Assembly: GCF_014698505.1 (NCBI RefSeq)
Contig: NZ_JACJTD010000001.1
Coordinates: forward strand, 124,001 to 188,000
Origin: Nostoc foliaceum FACHB-393
GTDB taxonomy: Bacteria > Cyanobacteriota > Cyanobacteriia > Cyanobacteriales > Nostocaceae
Direction: 5' to 3'
DNA length: 64,000 nt
Position numbers and translations under genes: made by a program. Below are positions 1 through 9,528 of the stretch, in pieces (position 1 is the first letter of the stretch; every line of letters begins with the position of its first letter). The notes beneath the pieces were generated by a model, which was not told the DNA's origin, searched no databases, and saw only the letters and a list, made by a program, of their open reading frames with translations.

Positions 1-1
1 T

Positions 2-1576
2 TCTGTATTTATTAAAACTACTACTGCAACTCTTCGTTCATTACAAACTCTATCAGCAACATCGCCAATTACAGTCACTCCTGAAGGCCGCTCATTTTAT
101 GAAAAAGGGTTTGTACCACAGCCGCCATATGCTGTACAAATTAATGCTATTACAGACCCCTTAAGCGAAAAAATCACATTTCAATCTGAATCCTTAAATG
201 AGACAGTGATAAATTTGCCTGATTTGGCAGACTTTATAACTATTGATAATACAATTGCTGATATTGCTTCCTTACCGCTTGAGGAAATCCAAAAAAGTAT
301 TCAAACTTCAGGTTTAGCACTTCATATCCCAGAAGAGGGAAAAATTGTCACTTCCTATAAGGTACTAGCTTCGACTCAAAAAATTTGGAGAAAAATATCG
401 CTTTTCATTATCTTCGATGCTCTTGAAGATAAATTGAGCATTCAAATAAAAAATGGAAAGCAAATTTTAGAGCCAGCATCGAATTGGTTAGAACTGTTAC
501 ATGCTGAAGGTAAGATAACCTTGCAAACATTATGCAAATTGTCAACCGAAACCATCAATTTTCAACGTGAAGCCATTTTCAAGCAGAAAAATACTGAAAT
601 AGAAGCTAGACTCGAAAAGATTCGCCAAAAGGCGCTAGAAGCTGCCACAAAAGCTGGTGAAAAAGTAGATAACAAAGCGTTAGGTGAAGCTGTACAGTTA
701 CGCAATGGACAAATTAGCCTAGTTTTTTCAGAAGTTTTAAATTCAGCTAAAAGTCAGATTCTAATCTATTCTCCTTGGGTTAATCAGGCAGTTTTTAATG
801 AAAAATTTCTAAATTTATTACAGAAATTAGCTAATCGTGGAGTTCGGATTTTAATTGGATATGGAATTGCACGGCTACAAGAAGATGAAGATAAACCAAT
901 TCCACCAGAAGTAGAGAAAAAAATTCGAGCGATCAAAACACCTCATGGTTTACCATCTGCACAGGTTTTTTGGTTGGGAGATTCCCATGTCAAAGAAGTA
1001 ATAGTTGATAAAGAAATCTATATTTGCGGATCTCATAACTGGCTATCTTATCGCGGCGATTATCTACCACAAGGCGAGTCAGTTTATAAAGTTACAATTC
1101 CGCATCAAGTCCAGGAAGCTTATGAATTTCTCGCTAATCGCTTCCAAAATCATGCTCAAAAATTATGGAAAAATGCTCTAGAAAACCGCGACTCTAAACT
1201 GGCTATAGAGTCTTTATGTGTGTGGGGTGCGCTAGGTATGGAAGATATTGCACTCAAAGAAATACAGAAAAATAATTGGTTTGAGCTTCTGCCTGTATGG
1301 TTAAATGTAGCACTACAGGGATTGAAATCGAAAAACTTATCATGTGATTCAGCAAGTTTTAAAAGTGCACTTTCGTTGCTGAGTCAAGTTTCTACTGAAG
1401 AGGATTTTATTGAGTTATTGCAGCAGGGATGGTGTAAAGTTATCGGCGCGATCGCAATTAACAATCCCAAAACTGCTTTACACTTACTTAGTGATGAAGT
1501 ATGGGCGCAGTTTCTACGCCTCAATATTGCCCAAAAGAGTGATTCACCTGAGAATTTTATTTCGCAATATACCTAA
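2..1576 (+). CDS. Phospholipase D-like domain protein (5' end outside window)
   Basis: The reading frame is open from the first bases of the window to the stop, so this is the C-terminal 524 residues of a larger protein. A GTG at 206 is in frame, but coding continues upstream of it. A PLD-like domain sits near visible residues 255-375. It starts at a segment reading ILIYSPWVN and holds one H-x-K-x4-D motif (HVKEVIVD, His at visible residue 329) followed by ICGSHNWLSYRG. Only one HKD motif is visible here; PLD enzymes use two, from one chain or from a dimer. Residues before the domain form a charged helical stretch, and the last ~120 residues look helical without a recognised motif. PLD-like proteins of this sort act on phosphodiesters (lipid or nucleic acid) and are common in defence and DNA-repair ATPases. 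The N-terminal partner domain cannot be seen, so the role stays open. Confidence 0.75.
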   Translation, partial: SVFIKTTTATLRSLQTLSATSPITVTPEGRSFYEKGFVPQPPYAVQINAITDPLSEKITFQSESLNETVINLPDLADFITIDNTIADIASLPLEEIQKSIQTSGLALHIPEEGKIVTSYKVLASTQKIWRKISLFIIFDALEDKLSIQIKNGKQILEPASNWLELLHAEGKITLQTLCKLSTETINFQREAIFKQKNTEIEARLEKIRQKALEAATKAGEKVDNKALGEAVQLRNGQISLVFSEVLNSAKSQILIYSPWVNQAVFNEKFLNLLQKLANRGVRILIGYGIARLQEDEDKPIPPEVEKKIRAIKTPHGLPSAQVFWLGDSHVKEVIVDKEIYICGSHNWLSYRGDYLPQGESVYKVTIPHQVQEAYEFLANRFQNHAQKLWKNALENRDSKLAIESLCVWGALGMEDIALKEIQKNNWFELLPVWLNVALQGLKSKNLSCDSASFKSALSLLSQVSTEEDFIELLQQGWCKVIGAIAINNPKTALHLLSDEVWAQFLRLNIAQKSDSPENFISQYT

Positions 1577-1862
1577 AAGAAAATAAACCTATTACGGAGC
1601 TTTTCAGTTTAAATTAGCTCTTTAGAATAACAAAATTTATGAACATAACATGTTGCCAAACTATACACTGCGTAAATTCAACTAGTGTATTTTTTAGCTT
1701 TAGTATTAATAATTCACCGAAAGACAGCCAATAAATTCGTCGTACCGATTTGGTATGAATTATCAATTAAATGATTCTTAACCTTTGATTGACTTAAAGA
1801 TAGATCCAGAGATTCGTCTTATTCGATACAATTTATAGGTAGAGAGAGCCGAGGAGAACAAG

Positions 1863-3002
1863 GTGGTCTTATTAAAAGGCTTTGAGATTGAGATGTACAC
1901 TGGCACACCTCAAGGTGAAATCGTCGGTCTCTCCGACAAAATCGTTGCGGCTTTGGATGGATTTATGCGAGAGCCAGATAGCCGCAACGTCGAATATATA
2001 ACCCAACCATCCCATAATTACGAGAATTTATTGTGTGCCTTGCTGCGTCCCCGGCGGGAGTTGCGAAACTACCTCAATCGTTTGGGCGATTATACCTTGA
2101 TACCGGGGAGTACTTTATCTTTGGGTGGAGGCGATCGCTTTCTGCGTTCCGATCCAGCAAACCCCTATCATGACTACATTGAAAACACCTACGGGACAAA
2201 AGTAGTCACCGCCAGCGTACACATCAATGTAGGCATCAGCGACCCAGAAGTATTAATGCGGGCATGTCGGGTGATCCGTATGGAAGCACCTCTATTTCTC
2301 GCCCTCAGCGCCTCATCTCCCTTCCTCGATGGCAAAGCTACTGGCTATCACTCCACCCGTTGGGGCGTATTTCCACAAACGCCTAGCCATGTACCGTTAT
2401 TTGCCAGCCACGCAGATCATATCCAGTGGGTGGAAGCTCAACTCGTTGCAGGAACCATGCAAAACGTGCGGCATTTATGGGCATCAGTGCGACCAAATGG
2501 CGATCGCCGTCCCTATGACTTGAATCGCCTAGAATTGCGAATTTGCGATTTAGTCACAGATCCCATTGCCTTGCTAGCCATTACTGCCTTATTAGAAGCG
2601 CGTTTATTGCAAATAATCGAAAATCCCAGCATCGATCCATTAACTCAAAGTACTTTCTCTGCTGAAGAACTCGTTACCCTGACTGCTGACAATGAAGCTG
2701 CTGTTGCTGCTGGTAGTCTCGATGCTCATCTGAGGCATTGGCAAGATGGTAGAAGTATCCTAGCCAGAGATTGGATTTCTGAAATGTACCAAGATGTTTG
2801 GGCGATCGCTAAACAACGAGGTTTTGGCTGTTTCCTCTCCCCCTTGCACAAAATCCTCCGCGAAGGCAATGAAGCTCAACAGTGGTTGCAATTACACGCA
2901 GTCGGTTTTGACAGCCAGCGCGTTATCACTCAAGCTATTGTCGCCACTCAAGAGCGCGAAATCGAACTCGAAGACAAATTGTGTTCGTCCCTACTGGCAT
3001 AG
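1863..3002 (+). CDS. gshA: Glutamate-cysteine ligase, cyanobacterial type
   Basis: This 379-residue protein matches the cyanobacterial family of glutamate-cysteine ligases, the first and rate-limiting step of glutathione synthesis: ATP-dependent joining of glutamate and cysteine in the cytosol. Family-typical stretches include FEIEMYTG at the N terminus, VEYITQPSHNYE near residue 45, and ASVHINVGI near residue 120. The start is GTG, with a clear ribosome site GAGGAG at 1851-1856, seven bases upstream. Length fits the family (about 380 residues). It stands alone as a monocistronic gene; gshB is not in the window. A GC-rich inverted repeat just after the stop (3019-3069) may end the transcript. 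Function is confident by family recognition. Confidence 0.9.
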   Translation: MVLLKGFEIEMYTGTPQGEIVGLSDKIVAALDGFMREPDSRNVEYITQPSHNYENLLCALLRPRRELRNYLNRLGDYTLIPGSTLSLGGGDRFLRSDPANPYHDYIENTYGTKVVTASVHINVGISDPEVLMRACRVIRMEAPLFLALSASSPFLDGKATGYHSTRWGVFPQTPSHVPLFASHADHIQWVEAQLVAGTMQNVRHLWASVRPNGDRRPYDLNRLELRICDLVTDPIALLAITALLEARLLQIIENPSIDPLTQSTFSAEELVTLTADNEAAVAAGSLDAHLRHWQDGRSILARDWISEMYQDVWAIAKQRGFGCFLSPLHKILREGNEAQQWLQLHAVGFDSQRVITQAIVATQEREIELEDKLCSSLLA

Positions 3003-3018
3003 TCTTAAGGAGCAGAAA

Positions 3019-3069
3019 GGTAGGGGAGGGTGAAGGAGAAAAATTAATGCCCAGTCTCCGTCCCCTACC
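3019..3069. repeat. Inverted repeat downstream of gshA
   Basis: The arms GGTAGGGG (3019-3026) and CCCCTACC (3062-3069) can pair around a 35-nt loop that contains a further GGAG/CTCC pair. It lies 17 bases after the gshA stop and could serve as a 3' stem, but there is no T-run. The rest of the gap to trmL (3070-3341) is AT-rich, and nothing else is recognised in it. Confidence 0.4.
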
Positions 3070-3341
3070 CACATCTTCCGTCTTTAGACAATTTTCTTGG
3101 AGATGCTACCACCCCTAAAAGACACATACACTTACTTTTTCTACATAAAACTTAATATTTTCCAATTTTAGCCAAATACCTTCTCAGGCATTGCTCTGGG
3201 AGGGTTTACGCTTCGTTTTAAAAATCTAATCGATGGAGGATGCTTGATTATTATTAACAAAACCTATGAATAGCCTCTACCTTTTGGTAGATTTAACATT
3301 GACAATATTTTTTTTTATACCATACGTAAATTATACGGACA

Positions 3342-3803
3342 ATGCCTCAGGTAGTTTTAGTTAACCCGCAAATTCCTCCTAATACAGGTAATATTGCCCG
3401 TACTTGTGCAGCTACGGGTACAGAGTTGCATTTGGTGGGGCCTTTAGGATTTGAAATTAGCGATCGCTACCTCAAAAGAGCTGGCTTGGATTACTGGCCT
3501 TATGTCAAGCTACACTATCACGAATCGCTAGAAGCCTTTAAAAACTTACATCAGGAGCGTGGAGGCAGATGGTTAGGTTTTACTGTTGGTGGAAATTGTA
3601 ATTATGTAAGCTTTCAGTTTCAAGCTGATGATTGGCTGCTGTTTGGTAGTGAAACCACGGGCTTACCACCAGAAATTCTGTCAGATTGCGATGCTACTCT
3701 GTATATTCCCATGAGCCAAACGGGGGTTCGCAGCTTGAATCTGTCAGTGAGTGTAGCAATTGGATTATTTGAAACCCGTCGTCAGTTAGGCTATCTACAA
3801 TAG
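3342..3803 (+). CDS. trmL: tRNA (cytidine(34)-2'-O)-methyltransferase
   Basis: A 153-residue single-domain SPOUT methyltransferase of the TrmL/YibK family, which 2'-O-methylates the wobble base of certain tRNA-Leu species using S-adenosylmethionine. Diagnostic motifs are NPQIPPNTGNIARTC at the N terminus, FGSETTGLP near residue 105 and IPMSQTGVRSLNLSVSVAI near residue 125; the last two form the trefoil-knot cofactor site. Length is that of the family. The gene starts with ATG and appears monocistronic. A cytosolic housekeeping enzyme with nothing unusual. Confidence 0.92.
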   Translation: MPQVVLVNPQIPPNTGNIARTCAATGTELHLVGPLGFEISDRYLKRAGLDYWPYVKLHYHESLEAFKNLHQERGGRWLGFTVGGNCNYVSFQFQADDWLLFGSETTGLPPEILSDCDATLYIPMSQTGVRSLNLSVSVAIGLFETRRQLGYLQ

Positions 3804-4078
3804 TTGTTTACCTTTATATTTATAAGTAATTATACTTATTGTATCTCTAGATATCTATTAGACGAATGATTTATGGCAGCAAAAAATTTCTTGATTACTG
3901 CAATAATATGTAAAACAATATACCTGAAATTGGTTTTTTTCCTAAATTGTAGTGGAAGATACTTACAAGGAGATGAAGGTTATTATAAGAAATTTGTATA
4001 TAAAACTTGTGATATTGCCAAATTTGAATGATAGATTTTGATGAATTTGAAACATCCTAAATTGGGGGTAAAAACCGC
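3804..4078. other. AT-rich intergenic stretch after trmL
   Basis: This part of the 729-base gap between trmL and the cell-wall hydrolase gene shows no reading frame, tRNA or clear repeat. The strongest signal in the gap begins with the TATAAT at 4079 and the structured leader after it. Confidence 0.5.
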
Positions 4079-4084
4079 TATAAT
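4079..4084 (+). promoter_or_regulatory. Candidate -10 promoter element
   Basis: A perfect TATAAT, with no other candidate nearby, in the 729-base gap before the LysM/M23 gene. No convincing -35 box lies 16-18 bases upstream; a TTGAAA occurs at 4047, which is too far. If used, it would give a leader of about 440 nt. Inferred from sequence only. Confidence 0.35.
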
Positions 4085-4089
4085 CCTTT

Positions 4090-4532
4090 CATGTCATGAA
4101 TCTGAGCGATTTTAACTCAATGAACTCTAGAAAGCAGCCCCAAAGTAGCCAATAGTTCATACGGTTGTTTTTTAGGGAATAATCAACGTAAAGTCTCGTG
4201 TTGAGAAGGCTGATTGGGTAGAAATATCTTGAAGATATCTACAGTAGGGGGCATCACTTTTCCAGAAGTCGCAACAATCTAATTCTCGGCAGCGACTATG
4301 GACTTGGCAAATAGTTTGTCCAGTCCCCGCGATTGACGCAAGACAAGCGCGGACAATGGTAAAGAGTAAAACGTCCTAAGTGGTGTTAGGAGTGGTTCGG
4401 ACAAGTAAACACAGCAAAATTTAAGTTTTGCTAACACATGTGAACTTGTCTAAATCAGAGAAGCAGGTTAATCTTGCGTAAGCATCTCTGGTGAATGTGA
4501 TCTTGATCTATCATTTGTTGTGATCTAAATCA
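4090..4532 (+). promoter_or_regulatory. Long structured 5' leader of the cell-wall hydrolase gene
   Basis: About 440 non-coding bases with several stems in a row: an imperfect hairpin at 4218-4242 (GTAG...CTAC around ATATCTT/AAGATAT), CCGCG/CGCGG at 4327-4331 and 4348-4352, and CCTAA/TTAGG at 4375-4390. GC content rises here against the AT-rich surroundings. Leaders of cyanobacterial LysM/M23 hydrolase genes can carry the ydaO/yuaA (c-di-AMP) riboswitch. Short stretches here (GGGAATAATC followed by a hairpin, and AGTAGGG after the 4218-4242 stem) resemble parts of that motif, but the full consensus is not recognisable by eye. Left as an unassigned structured leader. Confidence 0.4.
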
Positions 4533-6893
4533 TTGACTAGTATCCAACTGAAAAATCGAGGTCAGTTAAGCGCTAGTGATCATAGGAGGTCGTCTTTGAA
4601 ACGAGCATTAAAAAAGAGAGTAAAAGCTGTGTTGAACAATAACCCCAGCAGCGATGATGCCCCGGTAGAACTGCTAAATGTGATGAATCCAAAAGTTAAC
4701 CGCCGGGTGCGGACAAAAGCCGCCATGATTGGCTTGGCAATCTCTATGGGAGCAACCAGCCTTTTGGTGACTCGACAAAGCGATCAAGCCCAAGCAGCGG
4801 TGCCAGTAGGCAGCCAAAAGGCAAGCTCAACGATTCCTGCTGTTCCTGACACTGAGGTGAAATTCGCCTCCACAAAGCTGGAGTCCCAAGCAGTCTCATC
4901 AGCGACCGTGCCGGAAAATCCTGTTATCGTGGAACCAACGGCAGTCTCACAAGTGCCTGGGCTTGAAGCTAAATGGCAAGTCGCGGCAAATGGAATGTCT
5001 TTGCAAGTTCCTGCATCAGAAACGTTTTCCCAAGGAACAACAGTTTATCAAAATTCTACCTACCTGAAGCCCCAATTGGCACAGGGATTGAACAATACCT
5101 TAGCTGAGACTAGTTTTCCAACAGTCAATAATCTGTCTGACTCTAGTGCTGATGGTGTTGGTATTACAAATGCATCATTAACTGCCCAGCCACAGACAGT
5201 GGCAATATCTGGCGCAGCCAACAGTGAAATAAATGCACAACTGAAGGCGCAACAAGAGTTCGCACTGAATCGCTTACAAGAAAAATCGAATCGGTTAAGA
5301 AATAGCCTGGCACAGTTGCGGTCTGGAGAGACCAAGGATTTATCCCAAGCTGATATGGGGTTGGCGCAGTCGGCTGTAGTTGAGAAGACTGTATTAGCCC
5401 AGTCGGACACTTTTGGTGATACAAGCAAAGCGAACTTGATATCGAAGTTAAAACAGAAGACACAGACGAGTGCACTGACACCAGCTACACCAACAGTTAT
5501 TGCGTCCTCGACTCGAACAGATTACGAAGTTAAGCCTGGAGATACACTAGCAGCGATCGCCAGCAGATACAATACTTCAGTATCAGAAATAGTTAAGGCA
5601 AATAATCTCAATAATCCAAATGAACTGCAAATTAGTCAAAAACTAGTTATTCCTGCTGTTCAAGTTGAGGCAACTGTAGCGACTAAGCCCACTTTCGTAG
5701 AGACCAGCAAAACTCCAAAGGTGGCTACCTCCCCGGTGAACATTGGTAGTGCCAACTCATATCTACCTACTTCACAATCACCAACTATTGCCGATAACAG
5801 TAGTAGCATTACCGCCGCTACACCGGTAACTATTCAGGTTCAGGCAAATAGTGCGACCGACTTAGAAACAGCCCCCTCCACGGCTAGTTCTTATGGCGTC
5901 GGTGGTGACATTCCAGTGCCAAAAGCTTTTGCCGAAATGCAACAGCCTAAAACACCAGCAAATAGGGTAGCAAGGGGAAACAATAACAATAATGACCGCT
6001 TACGGGGCTTACAAGCGGAAATCCAGAGGTTACAGCAGAAATATCGCGCTCAACAGTCTGGTAACTTAGTTGTGTCGGCAGCAGCTACTGAAACTAATAA
6101 TGCTGCGATGCTCACTCCTATTTCTACCCCCAATAATTTCACTGTACCCAACTCTGCTGCTCGACCAAATAGTGTAGCTATACCAATTCCAGTTCCTACA
6201 CCGATTCAGTCTGTTCAGTCTAACTATAGCGCTCAACCAATTAAGGCCCAATTCCGTGCGACTGTACGCCCTAACGAAGCAATAAACCCAGAGTTCTTAC
6301 CTAATCTAGGGTCTGCTAGCCAGTGGACTCCCTCTCGCACTCCATCTGCCACAAGGGTTGCAACCCCTCCTGGAAGAGTAAATGCTTCTGACTCCTTAGG
6401 AAAGATGCGGGGAACTACAGTTTCTCCACAGATAGTACCGCCTTTGGCAGCAGTGGATCAGTATCTGCCCAGACCCATTGACGAACTTACACCTCCTCCA
6501 TCTTCCTCAACCATATCTTACACATGGCCAGCCAAAGGCACGCTCACCTCTGGCTATGGCTGGCGCTGGGGTAGAATGCACAAAGGAATTGACGTTGCTA
6601 ACTCCACTGGCACGCCAGTTGTCGCCTCAGCTGAGGGGACGATAGAAAAAGCTGGTTGGAACAAAGGTGGTTACGGCAACCTTGTCGAAATCCGTCATCC
6701 TGATGGCAGCACGACTCGCTATGCTCATAACAGCAAGATTCTGGTGCAACCTGGTCAGCAGGTGAATCAAGGAGAAACAATTGCCTTAATGGGTAGCACT
6801 GGTCACAGTACTGGTCCACACACTCACTTTGAAATTCATCGATCAGGCAAGGGTGCTGTTAACCCAATTGCTATGTTACCGGATCGCATATAA
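4533..6893 (+). CDS. LysM and M23 peptidase domain cell-wall hydrolase
   Basis: A 786-residue envelope protein. Order: a basic N-terminal segment, a membrane/signal segment near residues 60-90 ending in QAQAA, a coiled-coil stretch near 231-266, one LysM peptidoglycan-binding domain near 330-373 (DYEVKPGDTLAAIASRYN), a long low-complexity Ser/Thr/Pro region, and a C-terminal M23 (LytM) metallopeptidase near 663-783. The zinc ligands are visible: His683 and Asp687 in HKGID and His765 in HTHFE. M23 enzymes cut peptide cross-bridges in peptidoglycan, or act as division activators when inactive; this one keeps its metal site. The start is TTG at 4533: an in-frame stop lies just before it at 4521 and no earlier start exists, though a downstream start cannot be excluded. 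It follows a long structured leader (4090-4532). Confidence 0.85.
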   Translation: MTSIQLKNRGQLSASDHRRSSLKRALKKRVKAVLNNNPSSDDAPVELLNVMNPKVNRRVRTKAAMIGLAISMGATSLLVTRQSDQAQAAVPVGSQKASSTIPAVPDTEVKFASTKLESQAVSSATVPENPVIVEPTAVSQVPGLEAKWQVAANGMSLQVPASETFSQGTTVYQNSTYLKPQLAQGLNNTLAETSFPTVNNLSDSSADGVGITNASLTAQPQTVAISGAANSEINAQLKAQQEFALNRLQEKSNRLRNSLAQLRSGETKDLSQADMGLAQSAVVEKTVLAQSDTFGDTSKANLISKLKQKTQTSALTPATPTVIASSTRTDYEVKPGDTLAAIASRYNTSVSEIVKANNLNNPNELQISQKLVIPAVQVEATVATKPTFVETSKTPKVATSPVNIGSANSYLPTSQSPTIADNSSSITAATPVTIQVQANSATDLETAPSTASSYGVGGDIPVPKAFAEMQQPKTPANRVARGNNNNNDRLRGLQAEIQRLQQKYRAQQSGNLVVSAAATETNNAAMLTPISTPNNFTVPNSAARPNSVAIPIPVPTPIQSVQSNYSAQPIKAQFRATVRPNEAINPEFLPNLGSASQWTPSRTPSATRVATPPGRVNASDSLGKMRGTTVSPQIVPPLAAVDQYLPRPIDELTPPPSSSTISYTWPAKGTLTSGYGWRWGRMHKGIDVANSTGTPVVASAEGTIEKAGWNKGGYGNLVEIRHPDGSTTRYAHNSKILVQPGQQVNQGETIALMGSTGHSTGPHTHFEIHRSGKGAVNPIAMLPDRI

Positions 6894-7060
6894 TTTCTTG
6901 CCTTTCTGTAACTAAATCATCGCCTTGTTTTGTTGAGGGAGTTTACCTCCCTCTTTTGCTTTCTATGACTTCAATAGGGATGAAAGCTGTAAGAAAATTG
7001 CAAAAATCCTAGTCTTGAGGAAATTTATATGCTATACTAGTTAATGACTTGAAGATATAT

Positions 7061-7134
7061 GGCTCAGTAGCTCAGTTGGTTAGAGCACGGGACTCATAAG
7101 CCTGGGGTCGTTGGTTCAACTCCGACCTGAGCCA
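7061..7134 (+). tRNA. tRNA-Met (CAT), elongator type
   Basis: A full cloverleaf: acceptor GGCTCAG/CTGAGCC (7061-7067, 7127-7133), D-arm GCTC/GAGC, anticodon CAT at 7095-7097, T-arm GTTGG/CCGAC around TTCAACT, and discriminator A at 7134. CCA is not encoded. The anticodon stem CGGGA/GCCTG has an A-G mismatch at the loop-closing pair. The paired first acceptor base and the match in D-arm and loop to bacterial elongator tRNA-Met (AGCTCAGTTGGTTAGAGC) argue against initiator tRNA. A tRNA-Ile whose CAT is modified to lysidine is less likely but not excluded. Confidence 0.93.
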
Positions 7135-7283
7135 CTTTAAAGTAATTCGTAGTTAAGAGGTTATTTTAAGACTATCTTTTAATGCCATCCTCAGTGTAGC
7201 TTGCTACACAAACGAGACGCATGACTCGGCTAAACATGACAAATTATACACTTCTGAACTTTTAAAAAACCCTATAAAATTTA

Positions 7284-7312
7284 GAATTACGAATTACGAA
7301 TTACGAATTAGT
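7284..7312. repeat. Heptanucleotide tandem repeat (ATTACGA type)
   Basis: About four head-to-tail copies of ATTACGA/GAATTAC immediately before the 3' end of the debranching-enzyme gene. The same heptamer occurs inverted at 48294-48320. This is the short tandem repeat class known from Nostoc-type genomes. No function is evident. Confidence 0.75.
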
Positions 7313-7314
7313 AA

Positions 7315-9396
7315 TTATTTTTGTATGTGGCGGATTACTTCAGAAACTGACCAAGCTTGAGCGATCGCTCCTCTGGGAGTGTGAGGTGAATCGCCATCAA
7401 AAATCTCAGAAATAGAACCAAGACCAGCGTCAAATAGGAAATGATCTAGCAGAGGTTGCCAATCAAAAGGCAGCGATTGTTGTGGATAAAAACGTTGCCA
7501 AGCCCGAATATATGGGCCAATTAGCCAAGCCCAAACAGTGCCTTGGTGATAAGCGCGATCACGCTGCTCTTGGTTGCCATCGTATTTCCCTTTGTATTCG
7601 GGATCTCCTGGATCAAGACTGCGAAGACCATAGGGGGTGAGCAAGCTAGCCGTTGCCAAATCTAATATCTGACACCCTTGCTGTAAAGAAAACCCACAAT
7701 GGTGCAGCGACAGCGCCAAAACGGCATTTGGACGAATTTGGAAATTCCGGCGATCGTCCGGCTCAATAGTATCGTACAGATAACCTAACTGAGGATTCCA
7801 AAACTTTTGTAGCGAGATTTTCACGTGTTGTGCTTGTTGAGCATAACGCTGTGCTTGCTTAGTGAGACGCACTGGCTCACCAAACTTAAGCTGGCTCAAT
7901 CGTTCTGCCCACTGACTCAGCCAACATAAAGCTGAATACCACAGCGCATTGATTTCCACTGGCTTACCGTAACGGGGAGTGACGGGATGTGCCCCAATTA
8001 CCACATCCATCCAGGTGAGAGCTACACCACGAGCATCCCAACTAACTAGCCCATCAGTAGCATCGACCTGGATATTGAAATGTGTACCACCGACAAATGC
8101 TTTGTAGATTTGCTGTACTACGGGGAATTGCTCTGCCAAAAATTTCCAGTCTTGGGTAGCTTCTAAATAAAGCCCTAAAGTTTCAATCCACCACAACGCC
8201 GCATCAATACTGTTATAAATTGGTTCTCCATTGACATCAGGAAATCCATTAGGAATCAAACCGTGGCGACAATAAAGCCCAAAAGTCCCCAATACTCCTT
8301 TTGCTAGGTCAAAGCGCTGTGGAACTAGTGCCAACCCCGGTAAAGCGATTAATGTGTTGCGTCCCCAGTCATTAAACCAGTGATAACCAGCAATGACTGT
8401 AGAGCCTGCAATTGAGGCTCGATAGACGATAAACTGATCGCTTGCTTTGAGTAGTTGTTGCCAGATTGGGTATTGGTAATTACTCCTCTGCTCCTCTGCC
8501 TCTTTGCTTCCTTCTCTCCATTCAAAAATCTGTGAGAGCCTTTCTTGCTCTGCCTTTAGGGCTTCTGCAAAAGTTTCGGGGGTGAGAACACCTGGCATCA
8601 GGTCGGGTAAACCTACTCGTGCTTCTAGAGTCACTGTATCTCCTGGTTGGAGTGTGACTACCAAGTAACCAGGACTGTAGAGGTCTTCCTTGTCGCCTAA
8701 TCCCCGTTTGGTCTCCTCAGGTAATCCATAGTGCCAATACCAAACTGCATCTGGTTGATAATTTCCTTGTGTCCAGCGCAAGTGCCAAGGTATGCCGAAA
8801 TGCCCAGAATTGATTGCTTGGAGACAGACTTGTTGTTGCCCTAGCACTTGTGAGAACTGTAATTCTGGAGCAGTCTGCTGGTGATGAAAGTCACGTTCTG
8901 CTATCAACAGTCGCAACCGTAAAATCGCTGTATGACTTCCCTCGTAGCGATATTGGATTAAAATCCGATGGCAAAATTGGGCAGGGGCATTAGGCATGGA
9001 GCATGGGGCATTGCTTCTTCCTCCTTGTGTCCTTTGTTCCCAGTCCCCAGCCCTCACCAAACCATAAGGCATGACCAGTTGTCTGGTTAACTGCCAGTTA
9101 TCTTGGCCCCAAATCCATTTTGGAACTGGTTTAATATCAAAACAGCGTAGCAGTTCGCAGCCTGTTGGCTCAATCTGACCGTTACCCCAAAAATTTGTCC
9201 CCAGTGCCACAACGCTCCCTAATATTTCCAAGCTAGCTTCTAAGTGCGAAAACAGCAAAGTCCGCTCAGAAGGAGGGTTTGTAGCGGCAAACAGCCAACC
9301 GTGATAAGTACGCGTGCGGACATCAGAAATTGTACCGCTGGCAAAACTTCCCAAGCCATTGGTAAGCAACCATTCTCTTGTATCTAAATCAAGCAT
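7315..9396 (-). CDS. Glycogen debranching enzyme (amylo-alpha-1,6-glucosidase family)
   Basis: A 693-residue protein of the bacterial/archaeal glycogen-debranching family. The N-terminal domain (REWLLTNGLGSFASGT, then RTYHGWLFAA) binds substrate. The C-terminal (alpha/alpha)6 barrel (GDE_C, about 300-693) contains GYHWFNDWGRNTLIALPGL and GEPIYNSIDAALWWIE, the region that holds catalytic acidic residues in this family. It would hydrolyse alpha-1,6 branch points in glycogen. Two low-complexity segments look like in-frame repeat insertions: residues about 113-137 (encoded by 8988-9058, containing a GGCATGGAGCATGGGGCATT-type repeat) and about 292-304 (8486-8523, CTCCTCTGC repeat). Both sit between conserved blocks. 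glgC lies 4 kb away and a GH13 gene 10 kb away on the other strand, so glycogen metabolism is spread through this region. Confidence 0.85.
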   Translation of the reverse strand: MLDLDTREWLLTNGLGSFASGTISDVRTRTYHGWLFAATNPPSERTLLFSHLEASLEILGSVVALGTNFWGNGQIEPTGCELLRCFDIKPVPKWIWGQDNWQLTRQLVMPYGLVRAGDWEQRTQGGRSNAPCSMPNAPAQFCHRILIQYRYEGSHTAILRLRLLIAERDFHHQQTAPELQFSQVLGQQQVCLQAINSGHFGIPWHLRWTQGNYQPDAVWYWHYGLPEETKRGLGDKEDLYSPGYLVVTLQPGDTVTLEARVGLPDLMPGVLTPETFAEALKAEQERLSQIFEWREGSKEAEEQRSNYQYPIWQQLLKASDQFIVYRASIAGSTVIAGYHWFNDWGRNTLIALPGLALVPQRFDLAKGVLGTFGLYCRHGLIPNGFPDVNGEPIYNSIDAALWWIETLGLYLEATQDWKFLAEQFPVVQQIYKAFVGGTHFNIQVDATDGLVSWDARGVALTWMDVVIGAHPVTPRYGKPVEINALWYSALCWLSQWAERLSQLKFGEPVRLTKQAQRYAQQAQHVKISLQKFWNPQLGYLYDTIEPDDRRNFQIRPNAVLALSLHHCGFSLQQGCQILDLATASLLTPYGLRSLDPGDPEYKGKYDGNQEQRDRAYHQGTVWAWLIGPYIRAWQRFYPQQSLPFDWQPLLDHFLFDAGLGSISEIFDGDSPHTPRGAIAQAWSVSEVIRHIQK

Positions 9397-9528
9397 TTGC
9401 TACTCAAAATCGTTATGAGTATGATATAGTCGTAACAGATCGTAATTAAACTGTGAGAGCGTGGATGGGTGAGTTTATACTTAACCCGAATTCCAACGCT
9501 ACTAAACCGATAAAGGAGAATTAGGTTA

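Noticed and set aside
4090..4532. Firm call of a ydaO/c-di-AMP riboswitch
   Set aside because: Only fragments of the consensus are visible by eye; kept as an unassigned structured leader.
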